The translations under genes and the position numbers were made by a program. 64,000 bases of DNA from Panax quinquefolius. Taxonomy: Eukaryota > Streptophyta > Magnoliopsida > Apiales > Araliaceae. The notes beneath the pieces were generated by a model, which made no database searches, was not told the DNA's origin, and worked only from the letters and a program-made list of their open reading frames with translations. Of the stretch, positions 11,330-22,491 are shown piece after piece; the first letter of the stretch is position 1, and each line of letters begins with the position of its first letter. The stretch spans positions 45,747,409-45,811,408 of the forward strand of contig CM035151.1 of assembly GCA_020205615.1 (NCBI GenBank). Direction: 5' to 3'.

Positions 11330-12160
11330 ATGGCGGGTAAAGGAAAAATGGCTCTTGACCAAGAGAGGTCCTCGGTCAATCCGACAATACAACAGGTTCG
11401 TAGGTCGGTTAAAGATAGGCTCAGACTCAACAATTCCACCATGGTCTCAATAAATGCTTAGTCGGCTCTGGTTCGACGACATCTATTCTCCATAAGTCAG
11501 AAGGTTCTCGATCCCTACAACCGCGAGCCATATAATCAGTCTCGAACACACACTCAATCACCAAGATCGAGATTGGGAGCAAAAGGGGCAAGACAGGCGA
11601 GAATTGATCTGGATGCGCAAGATCCAATAGGCAAAGGAGGCTTTGGAGACCTTACACCTTCAACATGAAGAAATGGATACGCAGTTGGCTTTTAATTAGA
11701 GGGGGTGGCAGAGGTCTACCTAAGTCGGCGTGGGCGTCGTGAGTATACGCCACAGATTCGGTCCAGATCCCACCTATTGGGAAGCTCTTCGAAAGGAAGG
11801 AGGAAGCGTATGCCATATTCCTAAGACCGAGATGAGGGCGGATACGATTTGAACGGCGTCAACTGGTAGCTTTTCCTGATTATATGAGGGATCAGCATGG
11901 AGGCTCCTCCCCGAAAGGAATACCCGACCCCATTATACAAGAGTTGACAGAGTTGGAACTGAAGATATCAACGACGACTCTAGTGGACCAGTTATCGATT
12001 GACTCGAAGTTGCCCTTTACACCGAAAATTGATCGGGTTCGGGCTGATCTAACTAAAAAGATGCTACCACTAGAGACGTATGACAATACAAGAAACCCCT
12101 ACGATCATACTCACACGTATGATCGTCCCATGCGTTATTATGAGCATTCTGATTATGCAT
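11330..12160 (+). pseudogene. gag N-terminal part (Tat lineage), broken
   Basis: The first ATG gives MAGKGKMALDQERSS and runs to a stop near 11458, in what looks like the usual variable gag head. Frames then shift several times. 11884-12160 is open and includes LELKISTTTLVDQ and the conserved LPFTPKIDRVRADL...YDNTRNPYDH region, followed by RPMRYYEHSDYA. In related elements this precedes the capsid-like domain. It is truncated at the LTR-A junction, so capsid, nucleocapsid and protease are absent. Confidence 0.62.
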
Positions 12161-12908
12161 GATGCACAATTCCTGGTCATAATCATACCAATCAACAATC
12201 CATCTATGCACTACAGGCCAAAGATGACTTTCATCACAATATAAGCATGAGGATGATGACAATGATATAAACATCAATCAAACAAAATCAAGGATAAATA
12301 TTAAAGACTTTAAATTTATCCAGAGTTTAAAAATATCCAAATTGTCAACATGATAACTGCTTTGTGGAGTAAAATTCAAGAATAATATTATCAAAAATAA
12401 TTTAGACTGAAAAGAAATCAATTTTTCGGGTGAATAATACCCGGGTCGTGAATTACTACTCCGACATAAAAAGATCAAACTTTAACAAGAATGTCCAGAA
12501 AAATATCCTTGTGAAACGATACTAGATGAATACAAATTTCTAGGATATTCTACTAATTTCAAGGAGTATAGAAGCAATACTTTACAAAATGAGTGTAGAA
12601 TTCAGAATCCGAAATGAAATAATATTACTCATATACTACAGAGTATGGAAGAAAATATTATTTCTTACGAATACTGAACAAAAATAATATCCCTTACAAC
12701 TGTTGAACGAAAATAATATTCCTACGAATATTGAACGAAGATAATATTCCTTACGAATATTGAATGAAAATAATATTCCTTACGAATATTGAACGAAAAT
12801 AATATTCCTTCCGAATATTGAACGAAAATAAATTTTCTTACGAACACGAAAAATAATTCCGTAAGCGAATATGAAATAAATAATACCATTTACCTTAAAA
12901 GAAGAGTA
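12161..12908 (-). repeat. LTR-A fragment, 3'-end part (copy A2, split by element D)
   Basis: Minus-strand LTR-A, the R/U5 side of the copy that continues at 24853-26149. The join is precise: GAAGAGTA here and GAGTACTTCTG at 24853 rebuild the A sequence around a GAGTA target duplication. The outer LTR end (GGGCGTCACA) is absent. The LTR breaks off next to the Tat gag at about 12161. It includes the TGCACTACAGGCCAAAG word and the 30-bp tandem repeat. Confidence 0.78.
12657..12860 (-). repeat. 30-bp tandem repeat in LTR-A
   Basis: About six imperfect copies of a 30-bp unit with the core ATATTCCTTACGAATATTGA (plus-strand reading). The same array appears at 42236-42400 in LTR copy A4. It lies just downstream of the putative splice donor in the LTR leader. 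Confidence 0.85.
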
Positions 12909-14755
12909 TGTAACGACCCCAAAATTCATACAATAATATTCTCCTTCTCGATCATTAACAATACAACTTTAATCTATCTTTACATCATTATTCGATATTA
13001 AAATCACTAAAAATGCGGAATATTTAAAACTTTTATACATTTCCTTCTTTATTTCACTAAAGCTCAACCTTTACATTACATCTCTTCGATTCAAATTTAT
13101 ATCATGAATCATTACAACAAAATGACTATACAAAGTCTTACATCATAAATAGATATCCATATACATCGGATAGCTCAACTTACAATTCAACAACATGTTA
13201 CATTCAAAATATTAAATATATTTCCCATAAACATAAGTAATCTTCGTGAATATGAATGTCTATAATTCATGTAGCACATATCCTTACCTTAAATCTTTAA
13301 CCTGTAAAATGGTTATTTGCAAGGTTGAGCTCGACAGCCCAGCAAAATCTAACATGTTTTATGCATCACATAGCACATAATAACATACTCAACATATATC
13401 TCATAAACATTGGACTAATCATAATATACAAGCTGCATTTCATAAAACAGGTATAAGGATTGAGTTCCTTACTCAATCAACATTCATTATTCAATAAACG
13501 TAGTCATAAATTGAGTTTAACGTTTCATACATGCAATATATATATAACACATCATGCTCTATGTAATATGTAACAATTATCTAAAACAGTTCATCATCAA
13601 ATTCACATAACAAATAGGAACTGAAAGACTTGCCTTGATCGTTGTTTACCAATAACAGTTTAACAACTTACAGTTATCTGCACTTCACGTGCCCTACACA
13701 ATTATATAATCATACACATTAACTATTAGTCACATAACAACACATAGTAATTGTAATGTAAACTCTACTCCACATCTCATAATCTTTCCTATTAATTAGC
13801 ACACAATGTTCAATTAGATTGTGTTAACTTTTTGACTTATGTAATATTCGAAGATGATAACTTTCTTCCTTTGTTAAACAAAACTTCTTTTCCCCAAATT
13901 CTTTTTACAACACTCTCTAGGATTCTCTCAATTTTTCTTTGTATTCTTCTTCTTCTTCTGAGTCTTTCTCTTAACTCTATTCTAACTTACGTACTAACAA
14001 AAAAAGATATAACGTATAATAATAATAATATAGGTATTAAGTATAAAATTTTAACTGACATCAGTTATAAATTATTTGAAAATTAAAAGCCATAAGGCTT
14101 GTTTGGCTAGCTAACTAAAAATAACCCACACCTTGTTTGGTAAACCTAATTAAAATAAATCAATTAATCCTTTACCTTGTTTGGTAAAACACCATTAGAT
14201 TAAAGACTTAATATGCATTAACACTTGTTTGGCCAAAACTAAATTAAACTCCTTTAATTTATTTTAATAACTCCTTTATATTAAGGTTATTTGTCACATT
14301 TTTATTTAATTAAATTTTAATAATCAATTTAATTAATTATAATACTAATTTATTAAATTACTTTAACACATAAATCAATACCACATAATTATAATTTCTT
14401 TTATAATTATAACTTTATTTAATCAACTAAAACTTCATTTTAATTACAAATTCAATTCAAAATATAATAATTCATTTAATTATTATAAACTCTTTAACTT
14501 AACTATTAAATTAAATTAGAATATTATCTCATAACAATTAATTTTCTTAACTCTTAATTATTTACTTAACAAATAATTAACTAAATCAAATCAAATCAAA
14601 TTGAACAATTATTTATTCAACAATAAACATATCCATTAAATACTTATATAATTCAATAAATATTTAATATTACACTTTAAATTTCTGGAATGTTACATCA
14701 TTCCATCCTTACAAGGATTCTTTCACCAGAATCACAACTCAAATAAATCATTCGT
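12909..14755 (-). repeat. 3' LTR of element D
   Basis: On the minus strand it starts TGTGACGAATG at 14755 after a purine-rich GGAGGGAAGAA and ends GGGGTCGTTACA at 12909. Nearly the same sequence is found at 17671-20598. The main difference is that about 1.2 kb present there (18609-19807) is missing here between GAA trinucleotides, which suggests deletion in this copy or insertion in the other. A frame of 84 codons (13832-14086) rich in Leu and Ile is not a gene. Confidence 0.78.
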
Positions 14756-15808
14756 CACATTCTTCCCTCCTTATAAGGATTCCGTCCTCGGAATCACTGA
14801 AACCCTACCTTACTCAGGTTTTCATCAAATCTCTTCGTTGAATAACTTCAACACATGACCTTAATATAGGTTTTATATTTCCTACTACATTCATTTTTTT
14901 CAATAAATTCTAGGTTTTATTTCATAACTTTCATTTGAACTCAATTATATTCTGAGTATTATATATTCTTTAACCCATTCATTTTCTTTTCTAAAGATCG
15001 TTATCATAAACACTCGGGATATTACATTCACCCATTCTTCTAAGAATTTCATCCTCGAAATTTTTTAGTTATTAATCTTTATTCATTCAATCTATCAAAA
15101 TAGATTTTACGTTAATACTTTATTCATTCATTGGATTTTATAACCACTTCTTTCCACAAAGATCTTTCTTTAATTATTAAACTTTTCTATTAAAAGTTTT
15201 ACATTATTCTTTGATGACTCATCTCTTTCTCATTTCAAAATTTATTTTCTCACTTATTCCATATATTCATCATTCAGTGTCGCATTCTACGACTTACTTC
15301 TTTCTAAGGAATATCATCCTTACCACATTTTCCTTTTAGAATAGAAAGAATCTTCCACAATTGCTCAATAATTGGGAAAAAGTATAAATAACTCAGGAAT
15401 TTAAAAGATTCCAAATCATGCTGAAGGGTCACAAGACCGTGAACTCTATTCTCGGTTCACTAGTGCTTCAACTCAATCCTTCACACTGCAAACCAGAGTG
15501 TTTATCAATTACAAAGACTGAAAACACCCTCCTCACGCATAACTAGGTGGCCTACTTATTGTACCACTACGTGGGTCAAGAACGTAGTGTTTTGTAACAA
15601 CTATATGCTACATCTGAACCATTGTCCCCGAAAACATGTCCCCTTATAAGGTTGTTCACCTCAACTTTTCAACATCCGAATCCGCACCAAAATAATTTGT
15701 TTTGGCAAAACTTTTAAATAAACGCTTGAATTTCATGAACATCTTTCAATAATCGTCTAGTTGAATCAAATAGCATAGAAGCTTCTACCACAATTGAACA
15801 TTAATCGA

Positions 15809-15867
<59 letters not shown>

Positions 15868-17656
15868 TCATATCTTAAAGAAATCTCAAAATCTTTTTGA
15901 GGAGGTCATGATTATGACGTTGTCATACTACATCTCACCATAATGGGCCGACGATCATATGATCACATCCAACATCGAAATTCGTTCCATAACTCCATCA
16001 TTTGACTCCATCATTTATCATATCACCCGATATATAATTAAAATATATTTTGAAAATTTAAACAAATCATTTTTTTCTCTAAATTAAACAAACAACATAG
16101 ATAGATTCTTTGAATAATAACATCATTTTAAAAAAAATTCTTTGGTTTACTAGTGTGATCCAACATTTTTCAAAATTAAAAGTACAACCACCATGACGAG
16201 AGTCAATAATTTTTGAAAATCTAGCGATGTCAAAATTTGAAAAGCATAGAAGATTTGGAAAAACCTATGTATCCATTTTCTATACTGATCCATTGCTTAA
16301 TAGGTCTATCTATTCCTATCATCCTCAATACTTCATTCATAACTTATTATACCCCAGTTCATCAAACTTACCGCACATTGGAAGTTCAGGACTTGCCACA
16401 ATAATATGAGTTTAAGAACTTATCCTAGTCAGACTATAGACGTCCATTCACTGAGGGGTTCAAAACATACCATATTATTATGAGTCACGAACTTATCATG
16501 TGCATTAGTTTTAAGAACCACACCTAATCCTAATAATATCTGTCTAATCTGAATAGTTTCTAACTATCAAACATACACATAAAAAAGAATCACCTTTTCG
16601 CCACATTTACATTGATAGCGCGACACCAACATTCCAATGATTATCAATATGATAAACTGAGTGCAAGCACAAAACCCTCGCCCATACAAAGATTTGTACA
16701 ACTCAGCCATCACATGAGTCCTCAATTGAAATCCCACCTAACTCTATCTTACTCTTAACTTGCTCTTTGCTCGATATGAATTCCTCGTATCACATCATCT
16801 ATTACTCCTTGTGAGTTATCTCGTACTATTTCATAGTACTCCATCTTCATAGCCTTAAGCTATAATTATTCAAACATTATAGACCATCTTTCTTTTATAA
16901 CTTAAACTGATCACGTCGTGATCTTATTCTATAATCATCTCTCTTAAAATTCTTTTCTTAACTCGTGATCGTTTTATTTTACGATCCCCTTTCTTTTCTT
17001 TCATTTATAACATTATTCGTTATCTTGGCTATTGGAGTTAGGTAACTCGCATTTCTTATATATCTACATATCTCTTCAAGATTCTTCTTTGAATCTTCTT
17101 GTTTATATAACGATTCCTGCTTTAAGAATTTCCAACTTCATTTACATCGTTCAACATTTCAATCGAGTTCCACATTTTCATCCCACGTATCCATTTTCTA
17201 CACTTGGTACACATCGAGTCTCTAATAGTTTCAATATGGTACGCTGAGTGGTTTCCCGCAAACAACCAACAAACTAGGTTCCGAGTTGCTAGTTCGTATA
17301 TACCACCGCTCTATGAAGGAATCGTTTAGCCCAAATACCATACATCAATTGCTAAAGAGTACAAATGTACCATACCTAACTATAACTTTTATTCTTAACT
17401 TCTTTACCAATCTCTTCTTATAGACATTGTCTATTTATTATCACCTTACATTCTTATTATTGGAGTTGGGTAACTCCATAACTCTGTGAGATTTTTCTTT
17501 GAATCCTCTCACGCATGTTTTCATCCCTTCTTTATAAATTTCTTAAATTACTTCTTATTGTTCAAACTCTATTTGAGCTTATTCTTTCATTATCTTCACC
17601 TCTCTTCTCTAAGGTTATAGCCTAAGGTACTCTTACCTAAGGTTTCTAACCTATTA
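14756..17656 (-). other. internal region of element D, no coding recognised
   Basis: No gag or pol motif found on either strand. 14756-14800 has a purine-rich tract and the GATTCCGAGGACGGAATC inverted repeat typical of the 3' end of these elements. At 15026 (minus) a TGTAATATCCCG start follows a second purine tract and TTCGAGGATGAAATT, which looks like an LTR start of yet another family. 15420-15760 resembles 1440-1750 of LTR C (GTCACAAGACC, GGTTGTTCA, CCGCACCAAA). The region may therefore be a patchwork of older LTR pieces. Confidence 0.5.
15801..15865. repeat. (AT)n microsatellite
   Basis: About 32 uninterrupted AT units within the internal region of element D. Confidence 0.95.
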
Positions 17657-17668
17657 TCTTTGATACCA
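17657..17668 (-). other. primer binding site of element D
   Basis: Minus-strand TGGTATCAAAGA, two bases after the LTR end. It matches the initiator-Met tRNA primer site TGGTATCAGAGC at 10 of 12 positions. It fixes the orientation of D as minus. Confidence 0.65.
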
Positions 17669-17670
17669 AC

Positions 17671-20598
17671 TGTAACGACCCCAAAATTCATACAATAATA
17701 TTCTCCTTCTTGATCGTTAACAATACAACTTTAATCTATCTTTACATCATTATTCGATATTAAAATCACTAAAAATGCAAAATATTTAAAACTTTTATAC
17801 ATTTCATTCTTTATTGCCCTAAATCTCAACCTTTACATTACATCTCTTCGATTCAAATTTATATCATGAATCGTTACAACAAAATGACTATACAAAGTCT
17901 TACATCATAAATAAATATCCATATACACCGGATAGCTCAACATACAATTCAACAACATGTTACATTCAAAATATTAAATACATTTCCCATAAAACATAAG
18001 TAATCTTCGTGAATATGGATCTCTATAATTCATGTAGTACATATCCTTACCTTAAATCTTTAACCTGCAAAATGGTTATTTGCAAGGTTGAGCTCGACAG
18101 CCCGACAAAATCTAACAGTTTTCATGCATCACATAGAACATAATAACATACTCAACATATATCTCATAAACATTGGACTAATCACAACATACAAGCTGCA
18201 TTTCATAAAACAGGTATAAAGATTGAGTTTCTTACTTAATCAACATTCATTATTCAATCAACGTAGTCATAAATTAATTTTAATATTTCACACATTCAAT
18301 ATATATAGAACACATCATGCTCTTTGTAACAATTATCTAAAATAGTTCATCATCAAATTCATATAACAAATAGGAACTGAAAGACTTGCCTTGATCGTTG
18401 TTTACCAATAACAGTTTAACAACTTATAGTTATCTGCACTTCACGTGCCCTACACAATTATATAATCATACACATCAACTATTAGTCACATAACAACACA
18501 TAGTAATTGTAATGTAAACTCTACTCCACATCTTATAATCTTTCCTATTAATTAGCACACAATGTTCAATTAGATTGTGTTAACTTTTTGACTTATGTAA
18601 TATTCGAAAATCATTCAAGTGTTTAAATCTTGCTAGGAATCATTATTGGTTTTATATTAAACCCATTTCATATTTTATAATAGCCATTTCATTTGACTTA
18701 AAACACTTTTTACGTTCATTAACACTTATCACGGCGTTTTGACGTTTATTCGTCACACGCCCGATTTGCCTCTCTTGTTTATGCTTACTATGCTTTTATA
18801 ACTTATCTAATACATCATTATATTAATGTTAAGCATCAGTATATTTACTAACATTCATGTTTTATAACTTAGAACAACATCTTTTATCGTCAAGAGCACT
18901 ACACTTGCATACGTGCATGCCCGACGCCCTCCGATTGCCTCGGAAAACACAACAGTCCTAAAGATGACCATTGTGACCCTTCATATAGATTTCAAATTGA
19001 AAATCTTAAAGAATAAACGTTGTAGGCCTATTTCGTCCTCGTTCCGAATCATCTTGAATCACCTCAATCGGAGTTCGTATGAAAAAGTTATGCTCATTTT
19101 AGTAAATTATGTCTGGTCAGTTTGTTTTTCAAAAAAATTGGCTTCGAAGAATACCCTTCAGCTGGGGTTTTGAACTGGGGTCCCCCAGGGCGACTTTGCG
19201 ATTTGCAATTTCGAACACTATGGAAAGCCAAATTAGGCCTCCAAGCTCCTTTCTAACAACCATACCAACCTACCCAAGGTGTAATAGGTTTACAGAAACA
19301 TAATCTAATGTTTTCTAACGCGTTTCTAGCCATCTAAACAACATAAACATCCAAATTACAACCATTAATTTTCACTATTTTTGCTAATGCTTCACTTTTG
19401 AAAGTTTTTGAAAAATCATCATCATCGTGATTTTGTTTTCAACCAAAAGCAGATTAATTCAATATACTATGCTTATGTTTATTCATCCTCTTTCAAATTC
19501 AATAGTCAATTTATAAATTAAACTACTAATTAAACCTTAATTTTACTTTAAACTAAGCCATATTCTTATATATTCATATAAATTCACTGTAATATGATTT
19601 TCTTCACAAAGTACACACATACATGAATTAATTGGCTATTCACATATATAACATATGAAATACAGTTTTATAACAAACAATTTATCATACAAAATCATAA
19701 ACCACACACAATTTATCCTTCACAAAGCTTTTTCATAGAATTTTGGAAGAAAAAGATAACTAAACTTTAAAGAATTTTAAAAAGGTTTAGATGATACCTT
19801 GTATGCTAGAAGATGATAACTTTCTTCCTTTGTTAAACAAAACTTCTTTTCCCCAAATTCTTTTTACAACACTCTCTAGGATTCTCTCAATTTTTCTTTG
19901 TATTCTTCTTCTTCTTCTCCTCTTTCTTCTTCTGAGTCTTTCTCCTAACTCTATTCTAACTTACGTACTAACAAAAAAAGATATAATGTATAATAATAAT
20001 AATAATATAGGTATTAAGTATAAAATTTTAACTGACATCAGTTGTAAATTATTTGAAAATCAAAAGCCATAAGGCTTGTTTGGCTAGCTAACTAAAAATA
20101 ACCCATTAGCTCTTACACCTTGTTTGGTAAACCTAATTAAAATAAATCAATTAATCCTTATACCTTGTTTGGTAAAACACCATTAGATTAAAGACTTAAC
20201 ATGCATTAAGACTTGTTTGACCAAAACTAAATTAAACTCCTTTAATTTATTTTAATAACTCCTTTATATTAAGGTTATTTGTCACCCTTTTATTTAATTA
20301 AATTGTAATAATCAATTTAATTAATTCTAATACTAATTTATTAAATTACTTTAACATATAAATCAATACAACATAATTATAATTTCTTTTATAATTATAA
20401 CTTTATTTAATCAACTAACAATTCATTTTAACTAAAAATTCAATTCAAAATATAATAATTCATTTCATTATTATAAACTCTCTAACTTAACTATTAAATT
20501 AAATTAGAATATTATCTCATAACAATTAATTTTCTTAACTCATGAATTATTCACTTAACAAATATTTAACTAAATCAAATCAAATCAAATTGAACAAT
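17671..20598 (-). repeat. 5' LTR of element D, main part
   Basis: Runs from the LTR end GGGGTCGTTACA (17671) toward its start. It is broken at 20598, and its last 42 bp of start sequence reappear at 24807-24848. Compared with the 3' LTR it keeps an extra segment (18609-19807). That segment holds the plus-strand motif ATCGGAGTTCG...AAAGTTATG (19051-19092) and a GC-rich block (19155-19200), both also seen in the Athila-type LTRs of this window. A putative intron spans 18065-19797. Confidence 0.75.
18065..19797 (-). other. putative intron inside LTR D (5' copy)
   Basis: On the minus strand the donor reads ACAAG|GTATCATC at 19797. The acceptor reads CCATTTTGCAG|G, ending at 18065. A GAGCTCAAC branch-like motif has its A 24 nt before the AG. 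The 3' LTR has lost the donor side but keeps the acceptor side near 13310. Inferred from the shared layout with LTRs A, C and E. Confidence 0.38.
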
Positions 20599-22024
20599 GT
20601 GAGAAACATTGTTAACATTATTATTGTTATGCATTGGAGCAATAATATTAGTTAAGGATTGTGATTGGATATCATTAAGGAGAATAAATATGTGATGGTG
20701 ATTGTGATTGGATATTTTATGCAGTTAAGAAATGATTATATGATTATGATGTGAGTATTTGTATAAGCGAGTTTTGATTTTGGCAAATTATTTTTTTAAA
20801 ATTGTTTTTGGTGACAATTTATTATGATCTTAGAATTGAGGATTGATTTTGATGATGATTTTGGTTATGTTAAGCTCTTGGATAATTTGAGGTATGTGTA
20901 TTGATGGGATACTATGATAAGGTAAAAATTATTAAGTATGGAGGGCTTCTGTAATTTGAGTGTTGATATTGAGGTAATTAGATTAATCATTTGGAGTTAA
21001 TGATCAATTTTGTGGCTATTTCCTTGTAGAATATTGAAATTATCTTATATGAAATTTTGAGTGATAGTATGAGGAGATCTTGGAATCTGTTGGGTTAAGA
21101 TTGTCATTAAGAGAATGATTGATTCATTGAATGATTAGATTAATAATAAGTGATGAATCTTTAAGAGATTTTGAAAGCTATAGTTTGCTTATTCAGATAA
21201 TAGGATATATGATTTGGAGTTTGGTATGACGATAAAGAGATCTTAGTAGTATATTCTCTGGTGTAATAATGTTTAAGAACTAGCTAGATCAAATTGAGGT
21301 TTGAATATTTTGAAGTTATTAAGGATTTAGGAAAAAGTTGATATAATTAGTAGAGTTGTTTAGTTTATCCGATATCCTTGGAGTTTTGTATAATCGATTT
21401 TATGTAAATTAAATAAAAATAATTTGTTAGATCTTTGTCATGTGTGGAACATAAACATTTTACTAATTAAAGATAATTTTAAATATTTTGGGTATTGAAT
21501 CGTATTTAGATGAAAAGAAAATTTTGTGTTTTGAATTATGTTCAGAAGAATGCGATGCGTTTGCAAGAATGAAACTCAAAGATATTAGCGACAGTGCTTT
21601 TGAACGGTGGATCATGGGATCTAATTTGATGCAACACGAACAACCTTACCAAGGCTGACACGGTAGCTGACGAATCTTTTACAACACTAATAATTACGTG
21701 GACCGATGACTTATTCGCGTTGATCATTACAAATGGAGCGCTACGTCAGTAACTAAATTTTTTTTGTAGCTTATTTGAATTAGAGGACGGAATTATTTTT
21801 AAGGGTGAAAAATGTAAATAGCATATTTTTTAAAATTAAATATTAATTGATTTTTTTTTTTATTTTATACAATTGTGTTTAAATTGGAAAAGGTAAATGA
21901 TTTTGTTTCTCACTTTTCTTCCTTGTTTTGTTTGGAAAATTAAATTCTTTTAGTTGGTAAGTAAATAAGCGATTAAATTAAAATGGAGAAAGATAATTCC
22001 TCTTGTTAAAGTCTTGTGGTAAAA
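20599..22024 (+). other. unrecognised internal region of element E
   Basis: AT-rich and, on the plus strand, rich in G and T. No pol motif found. 21541-21760 has more balanced composition and could be degraded coding, but nothing can be named. Confidence 0.45.
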
Positions 22025-22152
22025 TCATTCTGAATGGAAGCTACTTGGGAGATAGAGAAGACTATTCGAGGCGGAGATATCGCATCTTTTGATAATTAGG
22101 GACGTTCATTCTTTTGATTCCGGGGACGGAATCCTTTTTAAGGGGTAGGTGA
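22025..22152 (+). pseudogene. last codons of pol and polypurine tract of element E
   Basis: One frame reads EATWEIEKTIR, the end of the chromodomain-like tail seen at the end of integrase in Tekay-type elements. It is followed by stops. Then come TTCCGGGGACGGAA and the purine tract AAGGGGTAGGTGA directly before the LTR. Too short to be functional. Confidence 0.65.
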
Positions 22153-22491
22153 TGTAATACCCGGTAAAAAATAATAATAATAATAATGATAATAATAAAT
22201 AAAGTAAATAGCATTTAAATCTATGTTTTAAATAGAATAATTGGGCTTGTCTTTTATTTGGGTCAATTTGATAATAATGTTTGTGGGCTATAACAATAAG
22301 TGACAGAAAATATTAATCTTATAAATTTGGGCTTTAAAACTAATTAAGTTCAATGTTATAAATCCTATTAGGACAAGGATGATTAATTATATATATGACT
22401 CAAACCTAATTGTATTGGATTCCATCTATTATGAAGTGAAGAGAAAGCGACTAGAGTACGAGAAAATAGAAAGAGAAAAATTCTCAACAAG

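Larger units (their letters stand above)
10881..12160 (+). mobile_element. Tat-lineage (Ogre/Retand-type) Ty3/gypsy element, 5' end
   Basis: Plus-strand remnant: an LTR end with TATA box (11025-11032), a leader, and the start of gag from 11330. The gag stretch at 11950-12155 (LPFTPKIDRVR, LETYDNTRNPYDH, RYYEHSDYA) matches the conserved start of Tat-lineage gag, usually written PFT...YDGT.DP..H. The exact LTR start and primer site are unclear; TGGTGGCCCCGACC near 11156 is a weak primer-site candidate. It breaks off at about 12160 where LTR-A begins. The Tat pol remnant at 43764-45370, in the same orientation, could be its displaced 3' part. Confidence 0.65.

Noticed and set aside
13832..14086. 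Leu/Ile-rich frame, repeated at 19791-20072
   Set aside because: Lies in the D LTR on the antisense strand; the hydrophobic look comes from CTT/TTC repeats, and both LTR copies show it only through LTR duplication.
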